Positions 15,991 through 24,135 of a stretch of DNA of 64,000 bases are shown here, piece by piece. Position 1 is the first letter of the stretch. Each line of letters begins with the position of its first letter. The DNA comes from a virus. Made by a program: the position numbers and the translations under genes. The stretch spans positions 1 to 64,000 of the IMG/VR virus record IMGVR_UViG_3300042560_001323. One strand, written 5' to 3'. The notes under the pieces were generated by a model, which was given only the letters and a program-made list of their open reading frames with translations, ran no database searches and had not been told where the DNA came from.

Positions 15991-16209
15991 TCATGCTAAT
16001 TGTAGAGTGTTTTGTTGGATTTGAGAATTCACAAAGCGGCCGACTGAACCACCTGTGCTAACGATTTTAGTAAGATTAGACATAAACATTTCAGCATCGG
16101 AAAGGGTGTAGGTGTAAGTTGTCCCGCTTTTCCAGGTAATGTCTACTTTGTTTCCAACAACATCAGAAATGTTGGTGATCGCTGTAGACTTAGTGAAGTT
16201 GTAACTCAT
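15991..16209 (-). CDS. KTSC-like small protein, 72 aa
   Basis: MSYNFTKSTAITNISDVVGN followed by VDITWKSGTTYTYTLSDAEM. The W-x-SG-x-TYTY strand pair resembles the KTSC domain of small phage and bacterial proteins. Start at 16209; the in-frame ATG at 16269 lies upstream of the -10. Confidence 0.55.
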   Translation of the reverse strand: MSYNFTKSTAITNISDVVGNKVDITWKSGTTYTYTLSDAEMFMSNLTKIVSTGGSVGRFVNSQIQQNTLQLA

Positions 16210-16257
16210 AAAAGGTTTCTCCGTTAATATGGTTATCTGGATTTCTCCATTGACCCA

Positions 16258-16315
16258 AGAGTAACACATTAATTTTCCTTATGGGTGGAGTGGTGGACGG
16301 CTTGAGAACTGTCAC
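16258..16315 (-). promoter_or_regulatory. promoter module for 15991-16209
   Basis: -10 TACTCT (16258-16263), 29-nt gap, palindrome about 16293-16315. Confidence 0.55.
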
Positions 16316-16722
16316 AGGTCTTTGAGGTATTTAACAAAGAAAGGGGGCAAATCTTTTTTCAAAAGTTCGTGCATAACTAACAACTCGAGTGTTATCCAAC
16401 CCATTAAAAAATCAAATCCATTTCGTGGTGAAATTTCTTTGTCTTCACATGCACCAATAACATTATCCCATATATCGTCTCCAAATTCATATTTTTCAGT
16501 TTCAACGAATTCATTAACGTGTTTATATCCTTGTGCTCTTATTTCATAAATGGTTTCTTCGTAGTCTGTTCCCATTATTCTTGCTTGTTCACAATTCATT
16601 CCATCAACAAACCACCAGAAGTTCAAGATGGTTTCGTAGTTTGGGCCAAGATACTTTTATGGTTCTTCAATAATATCTGGATAATTTTCAGAAATTTTAA
16701 GGTGAATAGTGGAGTAGTTCAT
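16312..16722 (-). pseudogene. LGPNY-family gene with in-frame TAA
   Basis: Begins at ATG 16720-16722, which overlaps the upstream stop as ATGA, with [20 protein letters not shown] then P-TAA-KYLGPNYETILNFWWF. Paralogues have NPEKYLGPNY here, so one G-to-T change (GAA to TAA, near 16659) explains it. The remaining frame is open to 16312 and ends in the family cap (TLELLVMHELL). Confidence 0.7.
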
Positions 16723-17141
16723 AAGTCGTTAAAAAGAGGAACGAACAACAAAGTCTTACCAGCATTCAATAAAGTGTGCATACCAATTAGTTCATAAGTT
16801 GCATACCCGGCGGCATTCCTGGCGGCATACGCGGCGGCATCCCAGGCGGCATACGCGGCGGCATCCCAGGCGGCATCCCAGGCGGCATTCCTGGCGGCAT
16901 ACCCGGCGGCAGACCCGGCGGCATCCCTGGCGGCATACCAGGCGGCATCCCTGGCGGCATCGTCTAGGGCACGGTAGCGGCGGGCAACTTCATTCCATTG
17001 GTCGGCAGTAAGACCATCCATGAACCACCAGAAGTTAAGGACGGTTTCGTAGTTTGGTCCTAGAAAGTCTTGTGGACTTGTAAGAGCTTCAGGGTTTTGA
17101 AGTTCGTTGAAGAAGTTTTGGTGGGCTTTTGAGTAATTCAC
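16719..17141 (-). CDS. LGPNY-family Ala-repeat protein, 140 aa
   Basis: [20 protein letters not shown], core [20 protein letters not shown], 13 AAxx units including two AAAY units, and cap [24 protein letters not shown] overlaps with both neighbours. Confidence 0.8.
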   Translation of the reverse strand: MNYSKAHQNFFNELQNPEALTSPQDFLGPNYETVLNFWWFMDGLTADQWNEVARRYRALDDAARDAAWYAARDAAGSAAGYAARNAAWDAAWDAAAYAAWDAAAYAARNAAGYATYELIGMHTLLNAGKTLLFVPLFNDL

Positions 17142-17602
17142 TTTTGTTGCTCCACTTTAGAATCATTGAAATATTCCTGTTGAATCTTATCGCCAACAAG
17201 CAATCCAAATCCCCCACATAAAAGAGCAACAATAAGAACAATGCTATATTCCCTACTATTTTTGAGGCTCAAGAGTTCTTTAGAGGTTTTCGTTAATATT
17301 TTGGTTGCAAACCGGGCGCTACTAATACCAAATAAAAACGTCAAAAAGTATGGCGTATAAAATACAAAAAGCCATATAAAAATTCCCAATCCAATTAAGG
17401 TAAATGGCCCCGAGGGGCCATCGGCAATCGGACTTTGAATAGATTGTGAAGAAACTTCACGAATGTTTCGGATTTTATCTGGGGTAACGTGATAGATATT
17501 GCAAATTTGTTCTGTTACGCCATTATAACTGCTGGAGTTAATTTCTACAGTTTGCAGCCCAGAATTGCTCCCGAGCCAAACGTCTGCTTTATATTGTGCC
17601 AT
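17138..17602 (-). CDS. membrane protein, 154 aa
   Basis: [20 protein letters not shown] soluble N-domain (about 60 residues), then two hydrophobic segments around residues 67-95 and 122-140. Start at 17602, since 17638 adds residues that overlap the upstream gene. Not recognised. Confidence 0.55.
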   Translation of the reverse strand: MAQYKADVWLGSNSGLQTVEINSSSYNGVTEQICNIYHVTPDKIRNIREVSSQSIQSPIADGPSGPFTLIGLGIFIWLFVFYTPYFLTFLFGISSARFATKILTKTSKELLSLKNSREYSIVLIVALLCGGFGLLVGDKIQQEYFNDSKVEQQK

Positions 17603-18029
17603 CGTTAAAAAGAGGAACGAACAATAAGTCCTTACCATCGTCCAAAAGCGTGTGCATACTCATTAATTCCCAAGTGGCATCCCAGGCGGCATCCCCAGCG
17701 GCATTCCCAGCGGCATTCCCAGCGGCATTCCCAGCGGCATTCCCGGCGGCATCCCAGGCGGCATCCCCAGCGGCATACCAGGCGGCAGACCCGGCGGCAT
17801 CCCAGGCGGCATACCCGGCGGCATCCCTGGCGGCATTCCTGGCGGCAGAGTCTAGGGCACGGTAGCGGCGGGCAACTTCATTCCATTGGTCGGCAGTAAG
17901 ACCATCCATGAACCACCAGAAGTTAAGGACGGTTTCGTAGTTTGGTCCTAGAAAGTCTTGTGGACTTGTAAGAGCTTCAGGGTTTTGAAGTTCGTTGGAG
18001 AATTTTTGATGGGCTTTTGAGTAATTCAC
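17589..18029 (-). CDS. LGPNY-family Ala-repeat protein, 146 aa
   Basis: GTG start at 18027-18029 overlapping the upstream TAG. Same core as 16719-17141. Array of 14 AAxx units with a run of four identical AAGN units, a sign of very recent unit duplication. Cap [20 protein letters not shown]. Confidence 0.8.
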   Translation of the reverse strand: MNYSKAHQKFSNELQNPEALTSPQDFLGPNYETVLNFWWFMDGLTADQWNEVARRYRALDSAARNAARDAAGYAAWDAAGSAAWYAAGDAAWDAAGNAAGNAAGNAAGNAAGDAAWDATWELMSMHTLLDDGKDLLFVPLFNDGTI

Positions 18030-18178
18030 TACATTACCATTTCAATATCTTTGCAACCATTGTTCTCAATGTGTTGTTTCCATAGTTCTGCCCCTTCAGG
18101 ATCTAGAAATGTTGCTTCTTGACGAGAATAGTAACCTTTCCTTTTAAATTGTTTGTAGGTGATGGTGTAACGTAGCAT
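18029..18178 (-). CDS. small hypothetical protein, 49 aa
   Basis: MLRYTITYKQFKRKGYYSRQ to GCKDIEMVM, stop TAG overlapping the next GTG start. Basic N-terminus. Not recognised. Confidence 0.5.
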   Translation of the reverse strand: MLRYTITYKQFKRKGYYSRQEATFLDPEGAELWKQHIENNGCKDIEMVM

Positions 18179-18241
18179 AGTTTTGAAATGAAACTGTTAA
18201 TAGTTTTAAAGCAGTTGTTGCCGATAGTTCTTACATAGATT

Positions 18242-18275
18242 AAAGAGAGATTGGGTTCCGCTCAATCTCTCTTTT
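18242..18275 (-). terminator. strong hairpin terminator
   Basis: Twelve-base stem AAGAGAGATTG / CAATCTCTCTT with a 9-base loop, just after the stop of 18288-18761. It closes the ubiquitin-like operon. Confidence 0.7.
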
Positions 18276-18287
18276 GATCAAGGGTAA

Positions 18288-18761
18288 TCAGCCAGCCCAG
18301 GCATTATCGCCAGCGAGAATCCTGAAGCGTTCGGCAATATCCTCAACCGAATTGTAGGTCAACTCATCGAGACTCCTTTCTTCTGGTTCAAGAGTAGCAG
18401 GATCGGCGGTAATACCTGCAGCACGATTAGCAATAAGACGCTCAATACGAGCCCCAATGCTAGGTTCAGCCAGTTTAGTTTCAATGTATGCATCAATGTG
18501 GGCTTCAATCTCAGGCTTAACTTGACGGGCAACACCGTTAACAATAAGGGTTGAACCCATTCTGCTAACAATCCGGCGACAGATTTCGTTAACTCTATCC
18601 TCTTGACCGAGAACATTGGCAAACATTTCTTCGAGATGCTCATCGGTCAGAACAAGTTCTTTGCGAGTGCGAATCTCTTCAGTAAGAAGTTCTAGGCCAG
18701 CGAGCAGACTGTCAAACGTAACGAGTTTGTCAGCAATGGTGACTTTAGTAGTAGTAGACAT
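18288..18761 (-). CDS. hypothetical protein of the Ub-like operon, 157 aa
   Basis: MSTTTKVTIADKLVTFDSLL to ERFRILAGDNAWAG. Helical and acidic, with an AHIDAYIETKL helix pair. It starts 7 bases after the E1-like gene and is last in the operon. It is not a recognised part of ubiquitin-like systems; it could be a substrate or an accessory factor (inference from position only). Confidence 0.6.
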   Translation of the reverse strand: MSTTTKVTIADKLVTFDSLLAGLELLTEEIRTRKELVLTDEHLEEMFANVLGQEDRVNEICRRIVSRMGSTLIVNGVARQVKPEIEAHIDAYIETKLAEPSIGARIERLIANRAAGITADPATLEPEERSLDELTYNSVEDIAERFRILAGDNAWAG

Positions 18762-18768
18762 AGTTAAT

Positions 18769-19473
18769 TCAGGAAACGGAGGTTTTGAGGGTACGGACGT
18801 TGAAGTAGATGCCAGATTTTTTGGCTTCCAGTTTCCCATCCAGGAGATTTTGAATCACCGCCAAAGTAGCAGCGGCTGCCATAAAGTTGGCAGAGATAAG
18901 TTGCGGGCGCGATTCTTGAAGTCGGGCGCAACTACCAGCGTGAGGAATTTCATCCTCAGGTTGGATAATGTTTGGAAAAACATCCTTTGGATTCATTCCA
19001 ACATTCTCTCCATTGATACGACCAAACCAGAGAGTTTGACCGTGAACTTCTTCAATACCATCACTGTTGCCGGGAGTGATAAAGAAGAAGTCTTTCTCGG
19101 TGCAAGTAAGTTGAATCGCATCAATTACAGCAGCACGAGTTGCATCATTATCAACTGCTGCAATAATCAGTGGAGACTCACTTTCCTCCAGGAAAGGAAC
19201 AAAAGATGCCATCGTGATGTACTCACCAAATGCATTAACATTAGTGAGACCCATTGCACTACACATCTCAGCCATTGCATCAGCCTTATTCTGGCCAACG
19301 TGATCTGGTGTCATAAACTGTCGGCTTTGATTCTTATTCTCAAAGTCATCGCCATCAATGATTGTAACCATATTGTCGCAAGTTGCCGGATGATATTGAA
19401 GGGTTTTTACGAGAGGTGGAATCAAATAACCACCAGTACCACCAGTACCAATAACAAAGGTCTTGTCAAACAT
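18769..19473 (-). CDS. E1/ThiF-like adenylating enzyme, 234 aa
   Basis: Expected to adenylate the C-terminus of the ubiquitin-like protein. Rossmann nucleotide loop VIGTGGTGGYL (residues 7-17), acidic strand end IIDGDDFENKNQSRQFM (about 38-54), and a candidate catalytic cysteine in HAGSCARLQESRPQL (about 180). Closest in layout to ThiF proteins of PRTRC systems on plasmids. It has its own promoter module and follows the E2-like gene. Too short for a eukaryotic-type E1, but normal for the bacterial ThiF class. Confidence 0.8.
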   Translation of the reverse strand: MFDKTFVIGTGGTGGYLIPPLVKTLQYHPATCDNMVTIIDGDDFENKNQSRQFMTPDHVGQNKADAMAEMCSAMGLTNVNAFGEYITMASFVPFLEESESPLIIAAVDNDATRAAVIDAIQLTCTEKDFFFITPGNSDGIEEVHGQTLWFGRINGENVGMNPKDVFPNIIQPEDEIPHAGSCARLQESRPQLISANFMAAAATLAVIQNLLDGKLEAKKSGIYFNVRTLKTSVS

Positions 19474-19502
19474 AAAGAAGAAAGGGGGTGAAGGACAAAT
19501 GA

Positions 19503-19559
19503 ATCATAGAGCAAAGGCCGCCCTTAGGATTAGATGATGGACAGTCTCACAACTGTCCA
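19503..19559 (-). promoter_or_regulatory. promoter module for the E1-like gene
   Basis: -10 TATGAT (19503-19508), 29-nt gap, palindrome 19538-19559 (TGGACAG / CTGTCCA arms) overlapping the end of the E2-like gene. Confidence 0.6.
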
Positions 19560-20458
19560 ATCAGCTCTCCATTCTTGGTGACAAACCATTCCTTTTTACA
19601 GGAATCAGCCATCGTAAGATAACCAGGATATTTAACTCCTTCGTGCTCGAGAACGGTTTCGCGGAGAGGAAGAAGCATCATATATTTGGCATCTTTGATG
19701 GGTTTAAACCCGGCTGAAATCATCCAGAAAAATGCAGCAACGTTATCCTCGGCGTGGAGCATAAAAAGAGCATCTGCTTTTTCGGCAATAAAGTTATAGT
19801 TTTGAGCATACGTTCTAAAGAAATTGTCTGCGGTGATATCCGTTTTGACGATTTCATTATTCCGAACGAACTCGCGGATCTTAGTAAGATCGTTATTGAA
19901 AGGGGTTTCAAAGAACAACTTCACCATACTTTTAAGTGATTTTGGTTTCTCATTATTCCCCCAGCAAATAGAATGTGAACTATGGGTATTTGCAAGATGT
20001 TTGCGTTGCCTTGAGAATTTAATCCTATTATTAGAAACTTGTGTTGCCTGAAGGAATGCACTCTGGCGATCAGGTGAAACCTGAAATCTTTGATCCCGCG
20101 ACTTAATATTTAGCCCAATTTGAAAAACAGTAGGAGCAACATCAAATGTTACCCACTGTTCTTCGGGAAGTGTTAGTCCTTTGGGGCAGACAGTATCTGG
20201 ACCAATGCCATAATCACTCACCCAACGGCAACGACGACCATTCTCGTGAGTGCAATTGTGACAATTTGCTCGATAAAAGTCATCATAATCAGACCGCGAA
20301 CTTGGGTCTACTTGGTCTACTTTGGCAAAGTTTTCTTCCATATGTGCGGCTAAAAATAGCCGGTCTGGAGTAAAAGTGTAAGAAATTGCCGCAGTTTGTT
20401 GTGGAAGAAGATGTAGATTCCCCTTTGCGGGGGATTCAGAAAAGAGAACAGAATTCAT
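19547..20458 (-). CDS. E2-like (PRTRC-B type) protein, 303 aa
   Basis: The segment HSICWGNNEKPKSLKSMVKL (about 162-181), followed by FFETPFNNDLT, matches the 'CxGN ... FF.TPFN.DL' pattern I associate with PRTRC-B/E2-fold proteins. C165 is the candidate thioester cysteine. An insert at residues 66-91 has four cysteines (CHNC, C77, C91) that could bind zinc. It lies between the JAB and E1 genes, the normal order for such cassettes. The E2 call rests on this motif plus context; alignment would settle it. Confidence 0.65.
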   Translation of the reverse strand: MNSVLFSESPAKGNLHLLPQQTAAISYTFTPDRLFLAAHMEENFAKVDQVDPSSRSDYDDFYRANCHNCTHENGRRCRWVSDYGIGPDTVCPKGLTLPEEQWVTFDVAPTVFQIGLNIKSRDQRFQVSPDRQSAFLQATQVSNNRIKFSRQRKHLANTHSSHSICWGNNEKPKSLKSMVKLFFETPFNNDLTKIREFVRNNEIVKTDITADNFFRTYAQNYNFIAEKADALFMLHAEDNVAAFFWMISAGFKPIKDAKYMMLLPLRETVLEHEGVKYPGYLTMADSCKKEWFVTKNGELIGQL

Positions 20459-20488
20459 TATGGTTTAATGGGATGCGTGGTCATTTTT

Positions 20489-20544
20489 AGCATAGGGGCA
20501 AAATGCCCCAATGTGCTAACAGTGTGCCAGTTAATTGAGTGTCT
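20489..20544 (-). promoter_or_regulatory. promoter module with hairpin for the E2-like gene
   Basis: -10 TATGCT (20489-20494), 29-nt gap, palindrome 20524-20544. Hairpin GGGGC-AAAAT-GCCCC at 20495-20509 directly upstream of the -10. Confidence 0.6.
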
Positions 20545-20551
20545 ACGGAGA

Positions 20552-21969
20552 TCATTGTGACATTTCAATTTCAACTCCAATAAGAAAAGCAGCAAGTTGT
20601 TGCTTCATTTCTTCCAAGGCATCTGAATCATTGCGATTCTGCTTTAGATAATCCTCGAGCAAGTCAATAATGGGATAAATGTCTTCTGCAGTTGGAACAT
20701 CGTTAGATGCCCCCATTACATCAACAGTGCCATCATTGAAGTAGAACGGATCCCGATACTTATCTTGCCAAGTATCACGATATTCCCAATCTTCCCCATC
20801 ATTGATGCTATATACTTCATTATGATACCCATCATTGATGCCATATACTTCATTATGATACTCTTGATAAGAATTGTAAGTCTTTTTGGTTACAGGATTT
20901 TGCCTTGCTGGGGGAAGTTTCTTGAGAATGTTGCTCGTTGCAGCACGAACAGCCTGGCCACCCTTGAAACCATAGGTAACAGGAGTAGAGAAGTCAACAT
21001 ACTTGAGTACATTCTCGTGAAAGGTTACACCTTCTACGGGAGTTGCATCAATTAGATTATCATAATGGAGTTTGAAGCGGCGATTGTTACCAGTAACACT
21101 GGCAGCAATTTCGTACTTCATAGTCTTGGTATTAATCTTACCCACAGTAAGATGAATTCCAGGATCGCCTAGCTCATACTTATCATCAACGCCCGAGAAA
21201 AAGGCATTCATCGTATTCGTTTTGTTACCACACAAATTGATAAATTTGTGGGGTTAGGTCATTTCTGCCTAACTCTATGACTTTCACCATAGACCGGACT
21301 ATACCATACATAGAAGTATTTATCTATGCCCTCGGGTCTAGTCTCTGAACGCTCCCCATTTAAGGGTATCCGCTGCTGATTGCCCATTGTAATCCCCGAA
21401 CTTTTCAAACCATCACGCTTGTCGTTTCCAACTACGTTGTGGTATCAGGGCTTTAGGGTGTTCCAGCAATTTACCGAGGTTTTACTCGCACCACACAATT
21501 AATGCGAGTGGCTAGAACCTACAGGAACCCACCCTTCAGGAGGATAAGACGTAAATTCTTCGCCAGTAACAAGGTCGACACACTCATCAAAGTTATCAGC
21601 CTTGACGCTTGCGGCTGTTACTTTCTGTTTGGGAACAACTGCACGATATTGAGAAGGATTGGAAGCATTACGCAAGAAGCGAATAGATACTTCCATCTGT
21701 GAAGGAACCTTGTCTACAAAGTAGAAACAAAGTTTAATCCAACTGGACCAAAGATCAGCCGGAACGCGATGAATATCCTCCCTAACTTCAAAATGCCCAA
21801 GATGTTCTTTAGTAATGACAATGTTAGCCTCGGGGTCTGAGCAAGGTCGCAGATAACTAACCCACGGGCCTTTATAGACTTCCCAGGTTCCATCATCCGG
21901 TGTTCGTAGAATAGAAGGTGGAGCTTCAACCTTTGGAGATTCTTCAATTGTGAGAGTTTCTTCGGTCAT
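20552..21969 (-). CDS. JAB/JAMM deubiquitinase-like peptidase, split by a group I intron
   Basis: Exon 1 is 21502-21969 (from ATG, MTEETLTIEESPKVEAP) and ends with codons for GSSHSH. Exon 2 is 20552-21217 and begins NTMNAFFSGVDDKYELG. Joining them gives 377 residues with the complete metal site H-S-H-x7-S-x2-D. The likely motif glutamate lies in SQMEVSIRFLRN upstream. This zinc peptidase would cleave or process the ubiquitin-like partner. Unspliced message stops at TAA, the first intron codon. Near the C-terminus a YHNEVY-x-INDG unit is duplicated. Homologous to PRTRC-A proteins by motif and context. Confidence 0.85.
21218..21501 (-). other. group I self-splicing intron, 284 nt, no ORF
   Basis: The 5' splice site follows the U of CAU. 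The exon end ACUCGCAU pairs over 8 positions with the internal guide GUGCGAGU (near 21480-21487), including the expected final U-G wobble. Core elements are visible: P near 21461-21471 (AATTGCTGGAA), R at 21337-21349 (TTCAGAGACTAGA) and S at 21296-21305 (GGTATAGTCC). R and S pair as GACTA/TAGTC to form P7. The intron ends in G (21218). No homing endonuclease is encoded inside. Confidence 0.9.
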
Positions 21970-21984
21970 AATGTAATAGGAAAG

Positions 21985-22021
21985 AAAAACCCACCCAGTC
22001 GTTGAAAACAACCGGGCGGGC
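21985..22021 (-). terminator. rho-independent terminator after the Ub-like gene
   Basis: Stem CCCGCCCGGTTG / CAACGACTGGGTGGG (a few mismatches), loop TTTT, then TTTTT. Located between the Ub-like and JAB genes. It probably lets the small first gene be made in excess of the enzymes. Confidence 0.75.
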
Positions 22022-22044
22022 AATGTTAATCAAAGCGGACGGAA

Positions 22045-22314
22045 TCAGGCTGCGCCTTTGCCTTCAGCTTTGAGGATACCGCGCACGGTTTCACCGGGAC
22101 GGACTTGGGTAGTGCCAGGCACTTCAACGTTGTCGATAGCGAAGGTGCGAACGCGGGTGACATCGTTGATAAGGCGATGGCCATACTCACCGAACAGCTG
22201 TGATACGGTCTTACCGTTGTACTGTTCAAAGGTGAGAACCACCTCTTCCTCGTTCACCACAAGGGTAACGGCGGCGCCGGTATCTTGTTGACGGAGGGTT
22301 TCGTAGAAAGACAT
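22045..22314 (-). CDS. ubiquitin-like beta-grasp protein, 89 aa
   Basis: MSFYETLRQQDTGAAVTLVV, then YNGKTVSQLFGEYGHRL and IDNVEVPGTTQVRPGETVRG. A strand-helix-strand layout with the late 'PGETV' turn is typical of MoaD/ThiS/ubiquitin folds. First gene of a cassette with E1, E2 and JAB. The C-terminus ends EGKGAA rather than the usual GlyGly, so it may need trimming after a Gly by the JAB peptidase (inference). Small size and leading position match the PRTRC-C-type partner. Confidence 0.65.
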   Translation of the reverse strand: MSFYETLRQQDTGAAVTLVVNEEEVVLTFEQYNGKTVSQLFGEYGHRLINDVTRVRTFAIDNVEVPGTTQVRPGETVRGILKAEGKGAA

Positions 22315-22378
22315 AATGATTAATTTCGGGGTAAGGGACGGTTGTTGTGTTTGAGGCGTTTGCCTCGTTCACCCTTAT

Positions 22379-22434
22379 AAACTAACACAGATTGGTTGGT
22401 TTGGGGTGAATGGTGGACAGTTGATTTACTGGCC
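22379..22434 (-). promoter_or_regulatory. promoter module 3 of 3 before the Ub-like operon
   Basis: -10 TAGTTT (22379-22384), 28-nt gap, palindrome 22413-22434. Nearest to the Ub-like gene. Confidence 0.65.
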
Positions 22435-22480
22435 TTGGGGTTTGGTGAATGTTGCGGGAGGACCGCGATTCACTTTAAGA

Positions 22481-22536
22481 AGCATAACACCTTTTTCTAA
22501 GTTTGAGGTGAAATGTGGACAGTTGGTTAACTGGCC
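22481..22536 (-). promoter_or_regulatory. promoter module 2 of 3
   Basis: -10 TATGCT (22481-22486), 28-nt gap, palindrome 22515-22536. A GTGAATCGCGG hairpin follows (about 22446-22474). Confidence 0.65.
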
Positions 22537-22582
22537 TTTGGAGTTGATGAATGCTGCGGATGGCCCGCGATTCACTGGAAAC

Positions 22583-22640
22583 AACATAACAGGTTTTATG
22601 GGGTTGAGGAGTGGATGTTGGACGGTTGGTTGACTGGCAC
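22583..22640 (-). promoter_or_regulatory. promoter module 1 of 3
   Basis: -10 TATGTT (22583-22588), 30-nt gap, palindrome 22619-22640. The same hairpin type follows, with compensated loop-proximal bases. Confidence 0.65.
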
Positions 22641-22686
22641 GATGTAAATGGGTTCATTAAAAACTTCACTAAATAAAGATGCCTGG

Positions 22687-22767
22687 TTGGGTCGTGCTTT
22701 TCAGGTAGAGGGAGGATTATTTCTCCCTCTTAAAATATTAACTTCCATAAATAGTAGCACGACCCAA
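22687..22767 (+). ncRNA. structured leader in front of tnpB, copy B
   Basis: A 12-bp closing stem (22687-22698 with 22756-22767, TTGGGTCGTGCT/AGCACGACCCAA) encloses a 7-bp hairpin (GAGGGAG 22708-22714 with CTCCCTC 22723-22729). Both stems are changed but still paired in copy C, so the structure is under selection. Could be the transposon left-end hairpin, a translational control element, or both. Confidence 0.6.
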
Positions 22768-22778
22768 TAACAGAGCAG

Positions 22779-23975
22779 ATGCACTTAAAAGCATACAAGT
22801 TCAGGATTTATCCAGATAAAGAACAAGAAGTTTTACTAGCGAAGACTTTCGGTTGTTGCAGGTTTGTCTGGAACAAACTAGTTGAAAACTTCAATAATCA
22901 GTCAAAAGAAGTAGTTACAGAAAAGACATTAAAAGACACTCCAGAATTTGAGTTTCTTAAAGAAGTTTCAGCTTCTACACTTCAACAAAAGAGAAATGAC
23001 TTTATTGAGTTCAAGAAACAGTTTTTCAATAAGAAAAGAAAGGCCAAATTAGGACGGCCTTCTTTTAAGAAGAAATCAAATCGTCAGTCTTTTAGACTTC
23101 CCAATCAAAAGTTCAAGTTAGACCAAGAAAATTCAGTGGTTAGACTGGAGAAAATTGGTTGGGTTAAAGTTATTATTGACCGCGAAATCCCCGAAGATGC
23201 CGATTTTAGGAACATTACCGTTTCCAAAACTCCTACTGGTAAATATTTTGCTTCTATCCTAATCAAACAAGAACTCAATCCAATACCCTCTACTAGCAAG
23301 GTAGTAGGTATTGATTTGGGTATTAAAGACTTGTTCATTCTTTCAAATGGTCAAGTTATCAACAACCCCAAGTGGTTTCGCAAGAACCAAGCGAAACTTA
23401 AAAAAGCCCAGAAACATTTAAGTCGGAAAAAGAAGGGAAGTAATCGGTATAACCAGCAACGAATTAAAGTTGCTAAAGTACACGAATTCATTACTAATTC
23501 CCGAAATTACTTCCTTCATAACGTGTCTACTGCTTTAGTGAACACTTTTGATTTGATAGTTCTTGAAGACTTGAATGTTTCTGGAATGCTAAAGAACCGT
23601 AAATTAGCGAAATCCATTAGCGATGCCTCGTGGTCTACTTTTGTTACTATGTTGGAGTACAAGTGCAACTGGTATGGTAAAGTCTTGGTTAAGATTAACC
23701 GCTTCTTTCCTTCTAGTAAGACTTGTAGTTCTTGTGGACATAAGCAAGACAAGATGCCTCTTTCGGTTAGAGAATGGACTTGCCCCTCTTGCGGCTCAAA
23801 ACACGATAGAGATTTAAATGCCTCTATCAACATCTTAAAGGAAGGTTGGCGCAGTCTAACCGACCAAGAACTTTCATCTGCAGAGTATGCAGATTACGGG
23901 CGTGGAGCGGAATTAAGACTGAGCGGTGATTTTCACCCTTTAGCATCTGCTGTGAAGCGTTTAGGAAATCAATAG
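22779..23975 (+). CDS. tnpB: TnpB RNA-guided nuclease, 398 aa
   Basis: Full-length, with N-terminal OrfB helix-turn-helix region (MHLKAYKFRIYPDKEQE), RuvC aspartate in GIDLGIKDLFILSNG (about 178), glutamate in IVLEDLNVSGM, zinc knuckles CSSCGHK and CPSCGSKHDRD with the last catalytic aspartate, and LSSAEYADYGRGAELRL at the end. The family cuts DNA guided by an RNA made from the element's right end and the flanking sequence, and so favours retention of the element. Confidence 0.9.
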   Translation: MHLKAYKFRIYPDKEQEVLLAKTFGCCRFVWNKLVENFNNQSKEVVTEKTLKDTPEFEFLKEVSASTLQQKRNDFIEFKKQFFNKKRKAKLGRPSFKKKSNRQSFRLPNQKFKLDQENSVVRLEKIGWVKVIIDREIPEDADFRNITVSKTPTGKYFASILIKQELNPIPSTSKVVGIDLGIKDLFILSNGQVINNPKWFRKNQAKLKKAQKHLSRKKKGSNRYNQQRIKVAKVHEFITNSRNYFLHNVSTALVNTFDLIVLEDLNVSGMLKNRKLAKSISDASWSTFVTMLEYKCNWYGKVLVKINRFFPSSKTCSSCGHKQDKMPLSVREWTCPSCGSKHDRDLNASINILKEGWRSLTDQELSSAEYADYGRGAELRLSGDFHPLASAVKRLGNQ

Positions 23976-24008
23976 AGTTTTTGGACTCTTATTGGTTTTT
24001 GTTACTAT

Positions 24009-24135
24009 CAAGCCAGGACCAAAAGTTTAAAACTGTTTTATAATTTGGCCCCATAAGGCTCTCAGGTTGAGCTATAGCAGCATTATCACCACCAAAATGA
24101 TTATTAAAGTTTTGATGCGATTTAGAGTAGTTCAT
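24009..24135 (-). pseudogene. LGPNY-family gene truncated by TnpB insertion
   Basis: [20 protein letters not shown], core LMGPNYKTVLNFWSWLDS, then the element's right end. No matching C-terminal part was found on the far side of the element, so insertion was accompanied or followed by deletion. Confidence 0.7.

Larger units (their letters stand above)
22385..22640 (-). repeat. tandem array of about 102-bp promoter-hairpin units
   Basis: Units of palindrome, 28-nt spacer, -10, and a GAATCGCGG...CCGC...ATTC hairpin are repeated at a period of about 102 bases. No ORF is supported in this stretch. Confidence 0.65.
22651..24008 (+). mobile_element. IS200/IS605-type TnpB element (copy B)
   Basis: Left end with a structured leader, tnpB, and right end ATTGGTTTTTGTTACTAT ending at 24008. 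No TnpA (Y1) transposase, so it depends on a helper. Right boundary set by comparison of four copies. The left boundary is approximate, because similarity to copy C fades near a palindrome. It is inserted in a family gene whose 5' part remains at 24009-24135. Confidence 0.8.

Noticed and set aside
18616-19491. 291-codon plus-strand frame
   Set aside because: Antisense of the E1-like gene, low-quality composition, no promoter or homology signal.
20552-22023. JAB region as two independent genes (174 aa and 227 aa)
   Set aside because: The halves meet in the middle of the JAMM motif, and the 284 bases between have group I intron core elements and a matching P1.
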